DNA of 64,000 nucleotides from Chryseobacterium endalhagicum (GCF_016745235.1 NZ_JAELVM010000003.1:930001-994000), one strand, 5' to 3'; positions 34,716 to 43,987 are shown, counted from the stretch's first letter. A program made the numbers and translations. The notes: generated by a model from the sequence alone, not told the origin.

Positions 34716-34750
34716 ACAAAAAAAGCAGAAGTTACAACTCCTGCTTTTTG
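34716..34750 (-). terminator. Terminator of the tssO-tssR operon
   Basis: AAAAGCAG (34721-34728) and CTGCTTTT (34741-34748) with an inner AGTT/AACT pairing; A run to the left. It lies 18 bp after the tssR stop. Confidence 0.85.
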
Positions 34751-34767
34751 ATATAATAGATTACTAA

Positions 34768-37167
34768 TTAATGTTTTGTGTATTCCGGCTCTTCAATAAT
34801 CTGAGTGGTCGGCATAAAGTATTCATTAAGCCAGTAGAAAGTCTGTCCGTTCTGCTGGATTTTTACCGCAGGATTATTTCTGTGGGTCAGCATTCTTTCA
34901 GCAAGATCCTTGTAATCTTTGAAATACTTTCTTACGGTTTCCTTCAAAACAATCTTAGGTTTCTTCCAGCCTTTCAGCTTGAATTTTGACATCAATTCTT
35001 CTTCTGAATTATCAAAACCTGTACTCAAAGCTACTGCATAAGACATCGGCTTTTCGTATAGTTCAGATTTATCCAGGAATTTCAAGGTAGGATTGTATTT
35101 CTTCAGAAGCCTGATATACTCTTTAATGGCTCTGGATTGGTTGAACCCTGGCTTTTCAGGCTCTGTTCTTAGATGAACTTCGGTATAGAAATTTTTAAGA
35201 TTGTCGTATTCTGATTCGGAAATAAGAATTCCTTTTTCAATACTCGGTTTAACATCTTTCAGTTCTTTCGGAATATGCCCTTTCACAAGGAATGGGTTAC
35301 CATAGTTGATCAGCTGTGCCGCAATTCCTGCAGAAACAGGATTGGTAAGACCCGGATACAGATATTTGTACTTCAGATCCACATCTGTTTTCCCTGCTCC
35401 TACTGAAGAGTGGAAGTATTCGTTAAGTGATTTATCAATCGTCTCATTATCCAGTGTAACTTGTGCAATAAGGCTGTCCACTGATTTTTTCAGGTAACCA
35501 GGCGTCGTTACATCTCCTTTTTTAGGGAAGATTACAAATCCCTGAGACATACTCTGTTTTGGATAATCCAATGAAAAGAATCCGGCATCACCTTCTACAA
35601 GGCTGAAATTATTTTTAGTAAGAACATCATTCTGATTAATGATCTTCTGTTTTTTAAGTTCTGCAATATTTTTTGCGGTATTGGTTACCACATTCTCAGC
35701 CATCAATACAAAATCATTGTATGTATCGGATGATCTCGCGCTGGTCTGGAACATGATCACTCTGGCCTGTGCCTGGGTAAGAGAACTGATCACGCTGTAC
35801 ATATTTCCGCTCTGGTTGGCAGAAGTTCCTACTGTTACCACGATATTGGTTTCATCCGGAACATTGGCCAAAAGGTTTCCTGCAGCAGTAAGTGCTTCCC
35901 CTACCGGCTGGTATCCGCTGTTGCTGGCACAGTTCATCTCATTGGTTCTCTGATCGATGAAAGCGGTAATTTTGTTATAGTCCGTACTTAGATTGGAAGC
36001 CAGAACATTCTCTCCACATGGATTATTTTTGTATAAAACCACTCCGTATTTCACTCCGTTAAAGTAAGAAGGCTTTTCAAATCTAAGCTGAAGATCCTGC
36101 AGAAGTGATTTTACGATAGGGGCATACGGTGCATTAGGAGCACTTACATCTAAAGCAAAAACGATATTGATATTTTTATCTCTTTCCGTGATTTCTCTAT
36201 AACGGTTAAAGTAAATAGGCTCTCCCAAAACATTGAATATATAGTTTTTGCTATAATCCAGGATATTGGTAAAATATTTTGTTTTGGAATCCGGTGTCGG
36301 AGCTTCATTCAATGCTAAGTTTACAGGATAAATGTTTTCAAGAGGTGTTCTCTTGTTGACATCCGTAAGAAGTATTGCTGTTCTGCTGCCATCATCCATT
36401 CCACCAGGATATCCTTCATGTATTCCTAATTCGGTGTCGGTAATTCCGGTATCATTTTTAAGTTTAATGGCAGAACGCTCGCCCCATGCAGAGATTACGT
36501 TGGCACTTACCCATCCGTAAAGGTTCGTACTGATGCTGTCTATATCAATGGAAGGTTTTTTACCTACCAGAAAACGCTTGTTATTTTCCGCCTGTTTGTA
36601 GACGTATACCATCTGTCCGTTTGGAATTTTCACATTGGCTGCTTCTATAAGACTTGGTGAGTTGAACACCATGATAGAGTCATTCTTATAGTATCTTTCT
36701 GAGCTTCTGATCACTTCACTGTTGTTCGGCACTACAGCTACTCTTACAGGATAACCCGTCTGCTCGCTTTTTAAAGAATTATTCCATAAAAGAAGATCAG
36801 ATTCAGGAATCCAGCCGTATGTTTTAATGGATTTTGGAGACACTTTTTTCATTAAAGCATCCGGAACGTATTCCGCCACTTTTACCATTCCGTCTCTGTT
36901 TTTCAGAACCATTAAAGGCTCAAGAAACTTAACTTCCTTATAGGATTTCTCGTCGTTTTTATCGAGGTATGCTGTATTTCTGGAACGGTCCGAAATCACG
37001 ATCCATGGAACTGATTTCTTCGGATATCCGTTGACCACCTTTGAGTTGTCCACTGATCCGTATTGCGACGGTTCTGGTGTTTTCTTATATGGCAGTTTCA
37101 CCTGACAGCTCGTTATTAATACTGATAATCCTATGTAATATGCTGCTAGAGGAAATTTATTTTTCAT
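34768..37167 (-). CDS. tssR: Type VI secretion system lipoprotein TssR
   Basis: 799 aa. Lipoprotein signal with lipid cysteine C21 (LSVLITSCQ). The mature part begins with SH3-like segments (about 50-240: WIVISDRSRNTAYLDKNDE, VAEYVPDALMKKV) and continues with a von Willebrand-like region (about 320-500: NINIVFALDVSAPNAPYAPI with the DxS-type start, TNIVVTVGTSANQSG). TssR is one of the Bacteroidetes-only subunits of the TssN-Q-O-P-R envelope complex that replaces TssJLM. It is the last gene of an operon with two tssO paralogues and a PKD protein. Confidence 0.85.
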   Translation of the reverse strand: MKNKFPLAAYYIGLSVLITSCQVKLPYKKTPEPSQYGSVDNSKVVNGYPKKSVPWIVISDRSRNTAYLDKNDEKSYKEVKFLEPLMVLKNRDGMVKVAEYVPDALMKKVSPKSIKTYGWIPESDLLLWNNSLKSEQTGYPVRVAVVPNNSEVIRSSERYYKNDSIMVFNSPSLIEAANVKIPNGQMVYVYKQAENNKRFLVGKKPSIDIDSISTNLYGWVSANVISAWGERSAIKLKNDTGITDTELGIHEGYPGGMDDGSRTAILLTDVNKRTPLENIYPVNLALNEAPTPDSKTKYFTNILDYSKNYIFNVLGEPIYFNRYREITERDKNINIVFALDVSAPNAPYAPIVKSLLQDLQLRFEKPSYFNGVKYGVVLYKNNPCGENVLASNLSTDYNKITAFIDQRTNEMNCASNSGYQPVGEALTAAGNLLANVPDETNIVVTVGTSANQSGNMYSVISSLTQAQARVIMFQTSARSSDTYNDFVLMAENVVTNTAKNIAELKKQKIINQNDVLTKNNFSLVEGDAGFFSLDYPKQSMSQGFVIFPKKGDVTTPGYLKKSVDSLIAQVTLDNETIDKSLNEYFHSSVGAGKTDVDLKYKYLYPGLTNPVSAGIAAQLINYGNPFLVKGHIPKELKDVKPSIEKGILISESEYDNLKNFYTEVHLRTEPEKPGFNQSRAIKEYIRLLKKYNPTLKFLDKSELYEKPMSYAVALSTGFDNSEEELMSKFKLKGWKKPKIVLKETVRKYFKDYKDLAERMLTHRNNPAVKIQQNGQTFYWLNEYFMPTTQIIEEPEYTKH

Positions 37168-37214
37168 TCCTATTTTATTTTAATGATTGGTGTAGCCGGA
37201 CGTGCCGGATCGTA

Positions 37215-38123
37215 TTATTTGCTTTGGTTAATGTCAACTTTCGTTACACAGTTCTGCTTATCATCCAGATTTACTTTTACACTCTGGATAACTACATTTT
37301 TATCAAACTGAAGCCCGGCACAGTACATATAGAAGTTGTTGGCTTTGCTGTCGCTTACTTTTACCACTGTGTTTTCATTGTTACACAGATAGGTATTCAG
37401 AAGATAATTGTAATGCATATTGAAGCTGTTTCCGTTGGCAATCTGCTGCAGGTGGTATTTGAAATCGTCATCCACCTTTTTGTAAGCATCTTCTACCGGT
37501 ATTTCATCCTGTTCCAGAGAATTGTAGGCAGGAAGAATTTTGATGGTGTGGAACACCGGCTCTTCGTTTTCTTCCGTATACAAAGTAACACGGTAGTCTC
37601 CCGGCTTTTTGTATGAGTAAATTGTCATTTTCTCTTTAGCATCCGTATTTCCTGTTTCACCGAATTTCCATGCAAACTTGGTCGCTTCCGAAATAGCACG
37701 GAAGGTAACGTTCTCATTCTGCATAGCCTGTAAAGGAGCCTCAATGGTGGTGGTCATTCTTACACTGTCTTTTACTTTCTGAGGTCTTGCGGATACCATT
37801 ACCGGAAAGGTTTTGGTATACTTGTTATCAATGATCAGGCTGATCAGATAATACCCAGGTTTGTTGTAAAAGTGTATGCCCGAACTTTTGTCTGAGCTCG
37901 TTCCATCTGCAAAAATCCATCTTTTGGTCTTTGCAAACTGGGTTTTGTCCTCAAACAGAAGGGTATCCCCAACAGATAATGAGGTTGGACTGACAATTCC
38001 CACAATATCATCGGCAGAATGGATCACCTTTTTCTGCAGCCATAGCGCAACGAGGGCCGCAATGAGCAGCGTTGCGATAACACCAATAATAATGTTCTTC
38101 TTGTTTTTTTGAAAATAATTCAT
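37215..38123 (-). CDS. PKD-domain membrane protein of the T6SSiii envelope complex (TssP candidate)
   Basis: 302 aa. One N-terminal membrane helix (about 10-30), then two PKD-like beta domains: SPTSLSVGDTLLFEDKTQFA with KRWIFADGTSSDKSSGIHFY and KPGYYLISLII, and a second with ENVTFRAISEATKFAWKFGE and YKKPGDYRVTLYTE. A helical C-terminal part follows with two Cys residues. It lies between tssO and tssR with 40-47 bp gaps, so it is an envelope component of the Bacteroidetes T6SS. The name TssP is assigned from position and architecture, not from a diagnostic motif. Confidence 0.75.
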   Translation of the reverse strand: MNYFQKNKKNIIIGVIATLLIAALVALWLQKKVIHSADDIVGIVSPTSLSVGDTLLFEDKTQFAKTKRWIFADGTSSDKSSGIHFYNKPGYYLISLIIDNKYTKTFPVMVSARPQKVKDSVRMTTTIEAPLQAMQNENVTFRAISEATKFAWKFGETGNTDAKEKMTIYSYKKPGDYRVTLYTEENEEPVFHTIKILPAYNSLEQDEIPVEDAYKKVDDDFKYHLQQIANGNSFNMHYNYLLNTYLCNNENTVVKVSDSKANNFYMYCAGLQFDKNVVIQSVKVNLDDKQNCVTKVDINQSK

Positions 38124-38163
38124 AGTTAAGTGATTGTGATGTATTTTATTCCTTTAATGTTCC

Positions 38164-38688
38164 TTACTGAGTTCTTTCCCTTAATGCATTCTGCCTTTCA
38201 AACAGACGGTTCTGAGTGTCTTTGAAACCTATTCTGCAGTCTTCCACTTCTTTTTCAAATTTCTTGATATCCTCTGTAGTGGTAGAAATAACTTTTTTGT
38301 CATCATAGTACATTTTATAGAAATGGGCAATCTGTGCATAGCCGTCTTTACGGATGTCTATCACCTGATTGGCATTAAAAAAGCTGGCGATACCATTCAC
38401 TCCATTCATAATATTACCCTCTTCAAATGGTTCCGGAGCTTTGTCCCTGATTCTGCTGATTCTGGCATAAGCACTGTCTACTTCCGGCTGTATCACCTTT
38501 TGCTGACGTTCAAACTCGGCTTTCTGCTTCAGACTCTCCAGCCCTCTTACATCTTCATCAGAGAATGGAGAATCAAATCCTTTTAAAAATATAATTCCAA
38601 GGAATATCATAGCTGCCAGAAGCATCAGTATTAAGTAAAAAAACTGATAGTGTCTTTCTTTTTTAGATAGTGTAATGTGACCCTGCAT
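38164..38688 (-). CDS. tssO: Type VI secretion transmembrane protein TssO, paralogue 2
   Basis: 174 aa. One membrane helix (about 14-35) after a short basic cytoplasmic N-terminus; the rest is helical and periplasmic (RGLESLKQKAEFERQQKVIQ, GNIMNGVNGIASFFNANQVI, AQIAHFYKMYYDDKK). Topology and length match TssO. It shares this layout with the neighbouring 177-aa protein, including the DDKK/KDSAD region and the basic C-terminus, suggesting an old duplication. It starts 18 bp after paralogue 1. Confidence 0.75.
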   Translation of the reverse strand: MQGHITLSKKERHYQFFYLILMLLAAMIFLGIIFLKGFDSPFSDEDVRGLESLKQKAEFERQQKVIQPEVDSAYARISRIRDKAPEPFEEGNIMNGVNGIASFFNANQVIDIRKDGYAQIAHFYKMYYDDKKVISTTTEDIKKFEKEVEDCRIGFKDTQNRLFERQNALRERTQ

Positions 38689-38706
38689 GTGTTTTTGTTT
38701 TTAATA

Positions 38707-39240
38707 TTATCTTCTTCTGCCTCCTGTAAAATTCCTTGTCGGATCTTTTCTAAGCTGGCCATTGGCTCTTTGTACCTTAGACATACAGTCGTCGAGATCC
38801 CTGAGAACTCCTCTTTTTCTATACTCTACTCCGGCAATATCATTTTTCAAAGTCAGCATTGGACCTATCTGTTTCAGCAAAATAGCATAGTGCTTGAAAT
38901 TATCCGCACTGTCTTTACCCATGATCAGCTTCGCATCATTGATATCATCCATAATGCTGGTTTTTAAGAAAACTTCATTCTCAACCTTATTGATGTTATA
39001 TTGATTCATCCGCTCATATATTTTCTCAACCTGAGCTCTAAGAACATCGCCGCGAACCATAAGATCCCTGTAAGCATCGGCATCTTTGGTAATTCCTTCC
39101 CTTTGTATGCTGTAACTTTTAAAAAAGAGAAACAGGCACATAAAAGACACTACTGACAGAACGGCGAAAGAAAGAATAAACTTCCAAATGCCCGCTCTGA
39201 CGTCAGATTTGTTTAATTTTTTTTCCCTGCTAGAAGACAT
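38707..39240 (-). CDS. tssO: Type VI secretion transmembrane protein TssO, paralogue 1
   Basis: 177 aa from MSSSREKKLNKSDVRAGIWK; the longer frame (to 39360) runs through the promoter area and was rejected. One membrane helix (about 21-43), then a helical periplasmic domain (DADAYRDLMVRGDVLRAQVE, MDDINDAKLIMGKDSADNFK) and a very basic C-terminal tail (RNFTGGRRR). It is first in the operon tssO-tssO-PKD-tssR. TssO is part of the Bacteroidetes envelope complex. It is divergent from a LuxR-type regulator gene 181 bp away. Confidence 0.75.
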   Translation of the reverse strand: MSSSREKKLNKSDVRAGIWKFILSFAVLSVVSFMCLFLFFKSYSIQREGITKDADAYRDLMVRGDVLRAQVEKIYERMNQYNINKVENEVFLKTSIMDDINDAKLIMGKDSADNFKHYAILLKQIGPMLTLKNDIAGVEYRKRGVLRDLDDCMSKVQRANGQLRKDPTRNFTGGRRR

Positions 39241-39421
39241 ATATTTGCAATTTGTTTGGCCTGTGAAAGTATAAAAAAAAAATTTTATAGGCAACACGTA
39301 TTTTCCCTGAGGCTGATCCGGGAAAACCCTAATTAACCGAAGATTAATTTCAACTCTCATAAGTTTTTCCTAAATTAGACCTCTCGATTTTAAAAAACTA
39401 GGACCAAACAGATATTAAAAG

Positions 39422-40093
39422 GTGAGTAAACTACTATCAAATACATTACGGTTTTCTATTGCAGACAGTGATTTTTACTTCAAAAAGATCATGATCAAAA
39501 CCCTTATGGAAAATCCATTCTATATGCTTCTGAATGACTGTAACAACGGGCACGAGCTTGTGAACAGAATCTACAGAAGACAGGAAGATGTGTTTATTAT
39601 AGAACTGTTTATGCCGGTATTAAGCGGGATAGAGGCTATCAAATACATCCGGAAAAACAATACGGAAACTCCTATCGTTACTTATTCCAGCACTTATCAG
39701 GAAGATATGGCCGAAATCCTGTCCAAAATCCCCAATATCTATTACTGCCAGAAAAAAAGCACCATTATAAAGGATATCATTAAAGGCAGCATTGCTTCTG
39801 ACGGCTTCGATTATGAGCAGTATTCCAAAGAATGGGAGCAGCAGCCACTTGCTGTGCAAAACTACATGGAAAGGCAGAAAAAGGGCCAGGAAGAGCTTAA
39901 TCCTACTGAAATACAGCTGATGAAATTCTGCTACGAAGGCTACAGCAACAAAGAAATTGCAGAAAAACTGAATCTCAGCACCCGGACTATTGATACCTAT
40001 ATCAACAGGCTGACGGAAAAACTGGGTCTTAAGACAAAGCTTCATCTCATCCGTTTCTGCGTTGAAAATGGGTACTACAATTCCAGCATGTAG
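39422..40093 (+). CDS. LuxR/NarL-type response regulator with altered receiver (Glu in place of phospho-Asp)
   Basis: 223 aa, GTG start (39422). Receiver-like domain 1-125: the acidic pocket is reduced (SIADSDFYF), and the phospho-acceptor position in VFIIELFMPVLSG is E61, not Asp. C-terminal LuxR helix-turn-helix (about 155-220): LNPTEIQLMKFCYEGYSNKE, IAEKLNLSTRTIDTYINRL. A Glu at this position often mimics the phosphorylated state, so it may act without a kinase. It is divergent from the tssO operon, which makes it a candidate regulator of the T6SS genes; this is inferred from position. Confidence 0.85.
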   Translation: MSKLLSNTLRFSIADSDFYFKKIMIKTLMENPFYMLLNDCNNGHELVNRIYRRQEDVFIIELFMPVLSGIEAIKYIRKNNTETPIVTYSSTYQEDMAEILSKIPNIYYCQKKSTIIKDIIKGSIASDGFDYEQYSKEWEQQPLAVQNYMERQKKGQEELNPTEIQLMKFCYEGYSNKEIAEKLNLSTRTIDTYINRLTEKLGLKTKLHLIRFCVENGYYNSSM

Positions 40094-40167
40094 GAAGATT
40101 TAACGTAATATTAATATAGGGTAAACATGAAAACTCTAACTCTTTACACAAAAAATTTCACCACTAA

Positions 40168-40200
40168 TTTGCTAGTATTCAATTTTTTTAACTAAATTTG
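40168..40200 (+). promoter_or_regulatory. Promoter of the HU gene
   Basis: TTTG (40168-40171), 21 bp, then TAAATTTG (40193-40200), a full Bacteroidetes-type promoter 30 bp before the ATG. Confidence 0.7.
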
Positions 40201-40230
40201 CACACCTAAAATTTAAAATTAAAAAAGGAA

Positions 40231-40521
40231 ATGACAAAGGCAGAATTGGTAAACACCATCTCAAATAAGTTGGGAACAGAAAAGAATGAAACACAGAAAG
40301 TTGTAGAAGCTTTTATGCAGGAGATCAGGACTTCTATGTATAATGGAGATAACGTTTATCTAAGAGGTTTTGGATCTTTTATCATTAAAACAAGAGCTGC
40401 TAAAACAGGAAGAAATATTTCTAAGAACACTGCAATTGAGATTCCTGCTCACAATATTCCTGCTTTCAAGCCTTCAAAATCTTTTGTGGAGAAAGTAAAA
40501 ACAAAAGTCGCAGTAAAATAA
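40231..40521 (+). CDS. hup: HU family DNA-binding protein
   Basis: 96 aa. Classic HU/IHF fold: MTKAELVNTISNKLGTEKNE, then VYLRGFGSFIIKTRAAKTGR, NISKNTAIEIPAHNIPAFKP, SKSFVEKVKTKVAV. It binds and bends DNA as a nucleoid protein. A strong promoter lies upstream, and a tiny basic protein gene follows after 42 bp, then RNase G. This order is typical for Flavobacteriia. Confidence 0.95.
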   Translation: MTKAELVNTISNKLGTEKNETQKVVEAFMQEIRTSMYNGDNVYLRGFGSFIIKTRAAKTGRNISKNTAIEIPAHNIPAFKPSKSFVEKVKTKVAVK

Positions 40522-40563
40522 AAAATTAACTGAATATTAACTAGTTACTAAAAAATTAAAATT

Positions 40564-40653
40564 ATGCCAAGCGGAAAGAAAAGAAAAAGACACAAGGTTG
40601 CAACTCACAAGAGAAAGAAAAGAAGAAGAGCAAACAGACATAAGAAAAAATAA
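40564..40653 (+). CDS. 29-aa very basic protein, COX24/AURKAIP1-like, probable ribosomal
   Basis: MPSGKKRKRHKVATHKRKKR and nine more residues ending HKKK. Nearly two thirds are Lys, Arg or His. The KKRKRHK...HKRKKR pattern is that of the COX24/AURKAIP1 (mS38) domain of small-subunit ribosomal proteins. It lies between hup and rng. The family is recognised from its pattern; ribosomal role is inferred. Confidence 0.75.
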   Translation: MPSGKKRKRHKVATHKRKKRRRANRHKKK

Positions 40654-40888
40654 TCTCTTTTTCTCGAGATTTACAATATAATAATATAGTTGGTGGTTTT
40701 AATTATTTAGAGTTCACCGACTATATTTTTGTTTGCAACTATAAGATTCACGGGAAAAACAACGGCTTCTGCAGATATTTTCAAAAAGATAAAGCAGTTT
40801 CATTGTAAATGCTTATATTTAATATTATTTATCTGCTAAAAAAAGCGCCGGTTTCCTATAATCTTAATAATTTTTATCTTATAACAAA

Positions 40889-42448
40889 ATGAAGAAAGAA
40901 CTAATAGTTTCGCATGAAGATGATCTTACAAAGATTGCGCTACTGGAAGACGGAAGACTATGTGAACTTCATGAGCAAGAGGACAAAAGCGAATTTATAG
41001 TTGGAGATCTGTTTGTAGGAAGAGTAAAAAAACTGGCACCCAATCTGAATGCAGCATTCGTAAACATAGGGTACGATAAAGATGCATTTCTTCATTATCA
41101 GGATCTGGGACCTCAGTATCTTACCTACAGAAAGTTTTTAAAGGATACCATTTCCAAAAAACAGAGCACTTCAAGCTTAAAGAATTTCGAAATACAACCC
41201 GAAATTGACAAAAACGGAACCGTAGACAAAGTCATAGCAAAAGACGATCTCGTTCTGCTTCAAATCACCAAGGAACCTATCTCTACCAAAGGTCCGAGGA
41301 TCTCTACCCAGGTTTCACTTACAGGACGTTTTCTGGTTCTGATCCCTTTCGACAACAAAGTTTCTATTTCCAAAAAAATCAGAACTTTTGAGGAAAAAGA
41401 AAGACTGCGAACGCTTATTGACAGCATCAAGCCTGAAGGTTTTGGCGTCATCATAAGAACGGTAGCAGAAGGAAAGAAAGTGGCGGACCTTCACAATGAC
41501 ATGAATCAGCTGATTCAGAAATGGGAAACCACCTTCAAAAATATCCAGAAAAGTAAAGTTCCGGCCAGGGTTTTAAGCGAAGAAGACAAAGCTTCAGCTA
41601 TTTTAAGAGACAATTTCAACCAGGATTTCGTGAGTATCATCTGTGATGATGAACAGATGGTAGACGATATGACGAATTATGTAGAAGTCATCGCTCCCGA
41701 AAAAAAGAATATTGTCCAGTTTTACAATTCCCACATTCCTCTCCTCGAATATTATAACGTTGAAAAACAACTCAAGCAGAGTTTTGGAAAACACGTTAAT
41801 ATTCCAAGTTCAAAAGGTGCTTATCTTGTTATTGAGCATACAGAAGCACTTCACGTGATTGATGTAAATTCCGGAAATAATATTACCACCGGAGCCGCCG
41901 TAAACAAAGAGCACGCTCTGAAAGTAAACAAAATGGCAGCCACAGAAATTGCCAGACAGCTTCGTCTCCGTGATATGGGAGGCATCATTGTAATCGACTT
42001 CATCGATATGCAGAACCCCGAACACAGAAGGGATCTGTACGAACACCTGAAGGAAGAAATGAAGCGCGACAAAGCTCGCCACAAAATTCTTCCGCCAAGT
42101 AAATTTGGTCTTATCCAGATCACCAGACAAAGAAACCGTCCGGAAAAACAGATCGAGACCAAAGAAGAAAACCCGAACAAAGATGGAGAAATTGTAGCTC
42201 CTATCGTGATCGTGGAAAGAATGGGCGAAACACTCAGAAGCATCCTGCAGAAAGAGAAAGGAAAAGTTTTCCTGCATGTACACCCGTTCGTGGAAGCCTA
42301 CCTTACCAAAGGCATCAAAAGCATCCAGATGAAATGGTTCATTAAATACAAAAAATGGGTAACCATCATCCCAAGGGATTCTTTCAAATATTTAGAATAC
42401 AAGATTTACAATTCCAAAAAAGAAGAATTGATCGAATTTTCTAATTAA
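40889..42448 (+). CDS. rng: Ribonuclease G (RNase E/G family)
   Basis: 519 aa. N-terminal S1-like domain (about 30-115: VGDLFVGRVKKLAPNLNAAF) followed by the catalytic core with the metal-binding aspartates in HVIDVNSGNN and VIDFIDMQNPEHRRDLYEHL. The long C-terminal scaffold of RNase E is absent, so this is the short RNase G form. It cleaves single-stranded RNA endonucleolytically in mRNA turnover and rRNA maturation. 235 bp of AT-rich spacer separates it from the 29-aa ORF. A hairpin terminator follows. Confidence 0.95.
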   Translation: MKKELIVSHEDDLTKIALLEDGRLCELHEQEDKSEFIVGDLFVGRVKKLAPNLNAAFVNIGYDKDAFLHYQDLGPQYLTYRKFLKDTISKKQSTSSLKNFEIQPEIDKNGTVDKVIAKDDLVLLQITKEPISTKGPRISTQVSLTGRFLVLIPFDNKVSISKKIRTFEEKERLRTLIDSIKPEGFGVIIRTVAEGKKVADLHNDMNQLIQKWETTFKNIQKSKVPARVLSEEDKASAILRDNFNQDFVSIICDDEQMVDDMTNYVEVIAPEKKNIVQFYNSHIPLLEYYNVEKQLKQSFGKHVNIPSSKGAYLVIEHTEALHVIDVNSGNNITTGAAVNKEHALKVNKMAATEIARQLRLRDMGGIIVIDFIDMQNPEHRRDLYEHLKEEMKRDKARHKILPPSKFGLIQITRQRNRPEKQIETKEENPNKDGEIVAPIVIVERMGETLRSILQKEKGKVFLHVHPFVEAYLTKGIKSIQMKWFIKYKKWVTIIPRDSFKYLEYKIYNSKKEELIEFSN

Positions 42449-42459
42449 GACAAAATTTA

Positions 42460-42484
42460 AAACCTCCTCTCCGGAGGTTTTTTT
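42460..42484 (+). terminator. Terminator of rng
   Basis: AAACCTCC (42460-42467), loop, GGAGGTTT (42473-42480), T run. Confidence 0.9.
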
Positions 42485-42512
42485 ATTATATTTGCCTCCA
42501 AAATATAACACA

Positions 42513-43901
42513 ATGAAAAAAAATTTACTTCTTGTGCTGCTTTCCGCAGTACAAATTACTTTTGCGCAGATTATTTCTAAAGATCCTACTTTTGCTTCAA
42601 ACGGCATCCACTCCATAGCAAGCACCAACAATTCTGTTGCTCCATCGAGAATGGTACAGAATTCTGACGGAAGCATTTATTTTACCTACGACAGAAACAA
42701 CAGCACTACCGGAGGCCTTGAAAAATCTTTCCTGTCAAAGCTTAATGCAAACGGACTCGTAGACACCTCTTTCGGGACCAATGGAGAGCTTGAGCTGCCC
42801 TATTTTACGGATGACAGCCAGTTAAAAAAACAATCCGACGGAAAACTTGTCATTCTGAGTTCTTCAAACACCGGGCCTGCTATTTTAAGAATTCTGCCAA
42901 CCGGGCAGTTCGACAGCACTTTTGGGGCTAATGGGATCTCTTCAGCAGTTCCGGCGTTGGGTGTTGACGGAAATGGAGGTTCTTATGGAATTATTCTGCA
43001 AAACGGAAAAATAATGGTTTATGGCGTTGACACTTCGGACAGTCTTCTAAGACATAGAATTTACAGACTGAATGCGTCCGGAGCGATTGATACCAGTTTC
43101 GGAAATAACGGTTCTATATTCACACTCGGTACATGGTCGAACTTAACTTCTACGTTTGTTGACAATCAGTTTAATATCGTTTGCGGTCATGCCAATGGAA
43201 TTATGGAAAAGTTCACTCCGGATGGACAGCCGTTAACCGGTTTTGGAAATAACGGTACGGTGCAGACCCTCTATAATTCAGGAGGAATCATGGACAGCAA
43301 TAACCATATTCTTCTTACCAATTCAGTGGGACAAATCAGCAGATTCAAGCCGGACGGGACATTGGACAGCTCTTTCGGTTTCAATCCTGCCACTCAGATT
43401 GGCTTTCCGATATGGATCTTAAGTATTGTTGAAAAAAACGGGTCCTATTATATTGGCGGGGCAAAAGAAGAAAATAACAACAACCGGTTTTTTATTTCCA
43501 AATTAAATCAAAACGGTACCCTAGATCCCGTGTTCAATTATTATGTAGAAAGCAATGCCAGCTTAAATTACATCAATGATATGATCATCAATCAAAATAA
43601 TATTATTGCTAACGGAAACGGCTACATGGTAAAATATCTGTTTGCGAATACAACTTTGTCTGCAACAGAAACCTTTAAAGAAAACACCGGTATTTCCTTT
43701 GAAAATCCTGTTAAACAAAATCTGGTTTACCAATCAAAAGAAAAAGTAAGCCAAATTGAAATTTATTCGGTTGACGGAAAAATAATAAAAACACTGCATG
43801 GCAGCAATACTCATGTTTCAGAATTAGTAAAGGGAACTTATATCGCAAAAATCACTTTCGAAAATAAAAAAGTGGTGACTAAAAAACTCATCAAGAATTA
43901 A
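42513..43901 (+). CDS. Delta-60 repeat protein with T9SS C-terminal sorting domain
   Basis: 462 aa from MKKNLLLVLLSAVQITFAQ, a signal peptide; an upstream frame start overlaps the rng terminator. About six delta-60 repeats, each with an N-x-x-G-x-x-D-x-x-F-G-x-N-G core (NGLVDTSFGTNG, TGQFDSTFGANG, SGAIDTSFGNNG, DGTLDSSFGFN), predict a beta-propeller. The last 75 residues (ENPVKQNLVYQ, QIEIYSVDGKIIKTL, GTYIAKITFENKKVVTKKLI) are a type A T9SS sorting domain, so the protein is secreted across the outer membrane. Ligand unknown. Confidence 0.88.
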   Translation: MKKNLLLVLLSAVQITFAQIISKDPTFASNGIHSIASTNNSVAPSRMVQNSDGSIYFTYDRNNSTTGGLEKSFLSKLNANGLVDTSFGTNGELELPYFTDDSQLKKQSDGKLVILSSSNTGPAILRILPTGQFDSTFGANGISSAVPALGVDGNGGSYGIILQNGKIMVYGVDTSDSLLRHRIYRLNASGAIDTSFGNNGSIFTLGTWSNLTSTFVDNQFNIVCGHANGIMEKFTPDGQPLTGFGNNGTVQTLYNSGGIMDSNNHILLTNSVGQISRFKPDGTLDSSFGFNPATQIGFPIWILSIVEKNGSYYIGGAKEENNNNRFFISKLNQNGTLDPVFNYYVESNASLNYINDMIINQNNIIANGNGYMVKYLFANTTLSATETFKENTGISFENPVKQNLVYQSKEKVSQIEIYSVDGKIIKTLHGSNTHVSELVKGTYIAKITFENKKVVTKKLIKN

Positions 43902-43927
43902 TTGAATTTCTCAACTAATAAAAATTT

Positions 43928-43958
43928 AAACCTCCGGACCTGCATCTGGAGGTTTTTT
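43928..43958 (+). terminator. Terminator of the delta-60 protein gene
   Basis: AAACCTCC (43928-43935) and GGAGGTTTTTT (43948-43958), 12-base loop. Confidence 0.85.
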
Positions 43959-43987
43959 ATATTAAATTAGACCATAAATTTCTCACG

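Noticed and set aside
41810..42283. Long antisense ORFs over rng
   Set aside because: Shadow frames of a conserved ribonuclease with high Phe/Ser content and no homology-like pattern.
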